This document shows, piece after piece, positions 62,271 through 64,000 of a stretch of 64,000 nucleotides of DNA. Position numbers and translations under genes: made by a program. The stretch is from JASHVB01 sp035523995 (GTDB lineage: Bacteria; Pseudomonadota; Alphaproteobacteria; Acetobacterales; Acetobacteraceae). The number at the start of each line of letters is the position of its first letter. Position 1 is the stretch's first letter. The notes under the pieces are model-generated. The model saw nothing but the letters and a program-made list of their open reading frames with translations. It had not been told where the DNA came from and searched no databases. The stretch covers positions 32,556 through 96,555 of the forward strand of contig DATKPQ010000093.1 of NCBI GenBank assembly GCA_035523995.1, read 5' to 3'.

Positions 62271-62600
62271 ATGTCAGGACCGAACGCTCACAATGTACTG
62301 TTCCGGACGCTGGCCGACCCGACCCGCCGGGCGATCTTCGAGCACTTGTGCCGCGACGGAGAGCAAACGGTGGGGGCGCTGACGATGCGGGCCGGGGTGT
62401 CGCAGCCGGCCGTTTCGAAGCATCTCGGCGTGCTGAAACAGGCCGGCCTGGTGCGCGACCGCCGTGAAGGCCGCCAGACACATTACAGCGCGCAGGTCAG
62501 CGCCCTGGCCCCGCTGAGCGACTGGACGAACCAAATGGCGGGCTTCTGGGAGAACCGGTTCGACCAACTGGAAAATCTGCTGAAGAGGATGGATCAATGA
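62271..62600 (+). CDS. ArsR/SmtB-family transcriptional regulator
   Basis: 109 residues from ATG 62271. Winged HTH: LFRTLADPTRRAIFEHLCRDGEQTVGALTMRAGVSQPAVSKHLGVLKQAGLVRDRREGRQTHYSAQ. The metal-binding ELCVCDL motif of ArsR/SmtB is replaced (QTVGALTM), so it is the non-metal subgroup typically paired with SRPBCC/AHSA1 genes. Its last four bases overlap the start of that partner gene (ATGA). Confidence 0.9.
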   Translation: MSGPNAHNVLFRTLADPTRRAIFEHLCRDGEQTVGALTMRAGVSQPAVSKHLGVLKQAGLVRDRREGRQTHYSAQVSALAPLSDWTNQMAGFWENRFDQLENLLKRMDQ

Positions 62601-63007
62601 ACGAAACCTCCGCTGAAACGCGCTCGGTCGTGGTTGAGCGTGACATGCCGTATCCGCCGGAAAAGATCTGGCGGGCGCTGACGCAGCCGCACTTGATCGA
62701 GGAGTGGCTGATGAAAAACGACTTCCAGCCTGCGGTTGGTCACCATTTCGAGCTTCGCGGGGACTGGGGCAGCGTTGATTGCCGGGTCCGGGAAATCGAG
62801 CAAAGCAAGACGCTGTCCTACACGTGGGACGCGATGGGTCTTGAGAGTGTCGTGACCTGGACGCTCACCCCTACGAGCACGGGGACTCACCTGCGCATGG
62901 AGCAATCGGGCTTCCGGAAGGACCAGGAGCAAGCGTACCAGGGGGCCAGGTACGGGTGGCAACGGTTCTTTGGGAACCTGGAGCAGGTGCTGGCGCGGAT
63001 CGACTGA
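62597..63007 (+). CDS. SRPBCC/AHSA1 domain protein
   Basis: 136 residues. START-like helix-grip fold with VVVERDMPYPPEKIWRALTQPHLIEEWLMKNDFQPAVGHHFELRGDWG, then YTWDAMGLESVVTWTLTPTSTGTHLRMEQSG. These domains bind hydrophobic ligands; in ArsR-SRPBCC pairs the protein is the regulated partner. Translationally coupled to the regulator. Confidence 0.9.
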   Translation: MNETSAETRSVVVERDMPYPPEKIWRALTQPHLIEEWLMKNDFQPAVGHHFELRGDWGSVDCRVREIEQSKTLSYTWDAMGLESVVTWTLTPTSTGTHLRMEQSGFRKDQEQAYQGARYGWQRFFGNLEQVLARID

Positions 63008-63139
63008 AACTTTCGGGGGTGGGCGGAAGCCGGCATCGCCGGGTAGGGTGGCAGGAGGGCCGGAGTTGAACCTACCTGGGCCGGCGCCGTTTCTCCTGTC
63101 ATCGTATCCAGGCGCCGGGACCAGGAAGGAGAATGGGGC

Positions 63140-63538
63140 ATGAAGCAAGGCGGATCGCAGCCAAGCCAGCCTCCTTCCGAGCTGATCGACGGGCGGATCA
63201 AAGAACTGGGCGATTGGCGGGGCGAGATGCTCGGCCGGCTGCGTGGCTTGATCAAGGAAGCCGACCCCGACGTCGTCGAGGAATGGAAGTGGCGAGGGGT
63301 CCCGGTCTGGTATCACGACGGAATCATCTGCACGGGCGAGACTTACAAGAACGTCGTGAAGATGACCTTCGCACAGGGAGCCGCCTTGAAGGATCCTGCG
63401 CGTCTGTTCAACTCCAGCCTGGAGGGGAACACACGGCGTGCCATCGACTTCCACGAGGGCGAGAATATCGACGAGGTGGCATTGAAGGCGCTTATCCGTT
63501 CGGCCGTGAGTTTGAACAGGGCCAAAGTCCGAAAATGA
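63140..63538 (+). CDS. DUF1801 domain protein
   Basis: 132 residues from ATG 63140. DUF1801 pattern: SELIDGRIKELGDWRGEMLGRLRGLIKEADPDVVEEWKWRGVPVWYHDGIICTGETYKNVVKMTFAQGAAL, ending with GNTRRAIDFHEGE. Function unknown; it commonly sits with ArsR-SRPBCC genes, as here, and may belong to the same regulon. Confidence 0.85.
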   Translation: MKQGGSQPSQPPSELIDGRIKELGDWRGEMLGRLRGLIKEADPDVVEEWKWRGVPVWYHDGIICTGETYKNVVKMTFAQGAALKDPARLFNSSLEGNTRRAIDFHEGENIDEVALKALIRSAVSLNRAKVRK

Positions 63539-63721
63539 GACAGTCTGGTCAAGCTAAATGAAGAGCGATCCCCTTCAGAAGGCACAGGTGCTTGCCATGG
63601 CAGCCAATGAAACGGCAACGCTCACCGCAAGAATCCATATCGCGATACCGGAATAGATTCGAACGTTACGCCAACGGCAGGGAGACAGGTGTTCGCCTTC
63701 ATCCCGAAGGGGGAAGGTATG

Positions 63722-64000
63722 CTATCGGTCCCTGTGCCCAAACGTGACGATCTTGCCGGTCTGGCACCTGGCGCTGACCACGTACCGCGATCGGACCGAC
63801 CGGTCCACCGCACCGTCCTCGCCGGAGTTCTCGGCGATCTGGCGCAGCGGCTGCTGCACGGCCTTGCGGACGATCTCCACGCCGAAGCGCTGGTCGTCAT
63901 TGTCCGCCCTCAGCTTGGACAGGATCAGCGACGCGCGTGCCAGCGCCACGCCTCCGCGCGGCACGATGCCTTCCGCGACCGCCGCGCGGGTCGCGTGCAG
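63722..64000 (-). pseudogene. groEL: groEL (chaperonin 60) fragment with replaced 3' end, runs off the window
   Basis: From the window edge the minus strand reads LHATRAAVAEGIVPRGGVAL, ADNDDQRFGVEIVRKAVQQPLRQIAENSGEDGA, matching GroEL residues about 400-475. After GEDGA the chaperonin sequence stops and a short unrelated tail (VDRSVRSRYVVSARC) leads to TAG at 63722. The apical return to the equatorial domain and the C-terminal GGM tail are missing. GroEL is essential, so a full copy must exist elsewhere; this looks like a truncated extra copy. Confidence 0.75.

Overview
This is a GC-rich chromosomal window with single-copy housekeeping genes (rho, hemE, hemJ, aroC, gpmI, radC, surE, map, class I phaC) typical of Alphaproteobacteria. 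The hemE-hemJ-rho block facing a DUF299 (ppsR) gene, the class I PHB synthase and the many SDR, amidohydrolase and CoA-linked genes suggest a Rhodospirillales or Acetobacteraceae-like bacterium. That placement is inference, because no rRNA or dnaA is present.

Layout. 1-2.4 kb: the 3' end of a membrane-bound hydrogenase-related operon (antiporter subunit, large subunit, small subunit). Its large subunit has lost the nickel-binding cysteines, so it looks like an Ehr complex rather than a hydrogenase. 2.4-7.3 kb: a NodT-type efflux lipoprotein, a palindromic repeat, tRNA-Pro(TGG), DUF192, TfoX-N and PEP-CTERM proteins, and a 16-bp tandem repeat. 7.3-10 kb: an SCP2/Ltp2-like thiolase with its DUF35 partner, and an SDR. 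10.2-17.1 kb: envC-gpmI, then a three-gene oxyanion/metal uptake operon with a fused permease-ATPase. 17.3-19.3 kb: a mosaic of broken genes (two halves of arsC, an IS1-family transposase remnant, the tail of an AAA ATPase, a beheaded isoprenylcysteine methyltransferase). 19.5-26.8 kb: CobW GTPase, PPOX, SIMPL, map, cupin, radC, amidohydrolase, surE and an orphan CoA-transferase A subunit.

26.9-33.7 kb is one gene for a roughly 2,240-residue repeat protein with a haemolysin-like C-terminal region, probably a type I secretion substrate. 34-45.7 kb is mostly catabolic: amidohydrolase, creatininase-like, SDR, a TcuA-like flavoprotein, a split TPP decarboxylase and an enoyl-CoA hydratase, mixed with aroC, an HNH-like protein, an FkbM methyltransferase and a decayed Uma2 gene. 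45.7-50.8 kb holds mntR, rho, hemJ, hemE and ppsR; the hemE/ppsR intergenic region is a candidate chromosomal origin by synteny with Caulobacter and Rickettsia. 50.9-60.4 kb holds an AlaC-type aminotransferase, an OmpA-like lipoprotein, phaC, a methyltransferase, a GMC oxidoreductase with its small subunit, a 2-hydroxyacid dehydrogenase and DUF302.

From tRNA-Leu(TAA) at 60.55 kb to the window end the DNA looks like accessory scrap plus one neat regulon: a serine-recombinase tail, a truncated UPF0149 gene, an ArsR-SRPBCC pair behind two identical operator palindromes, DUF1801, and a groEL fragment whose 3' end is replaced. Two dispersed palindrome families recur between genes: a GCAAT/ATTGC type (three loci) and a CCTCTCC/GGAGAGG type (four loci). 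No CRISPR array or intact mobile element was seen.
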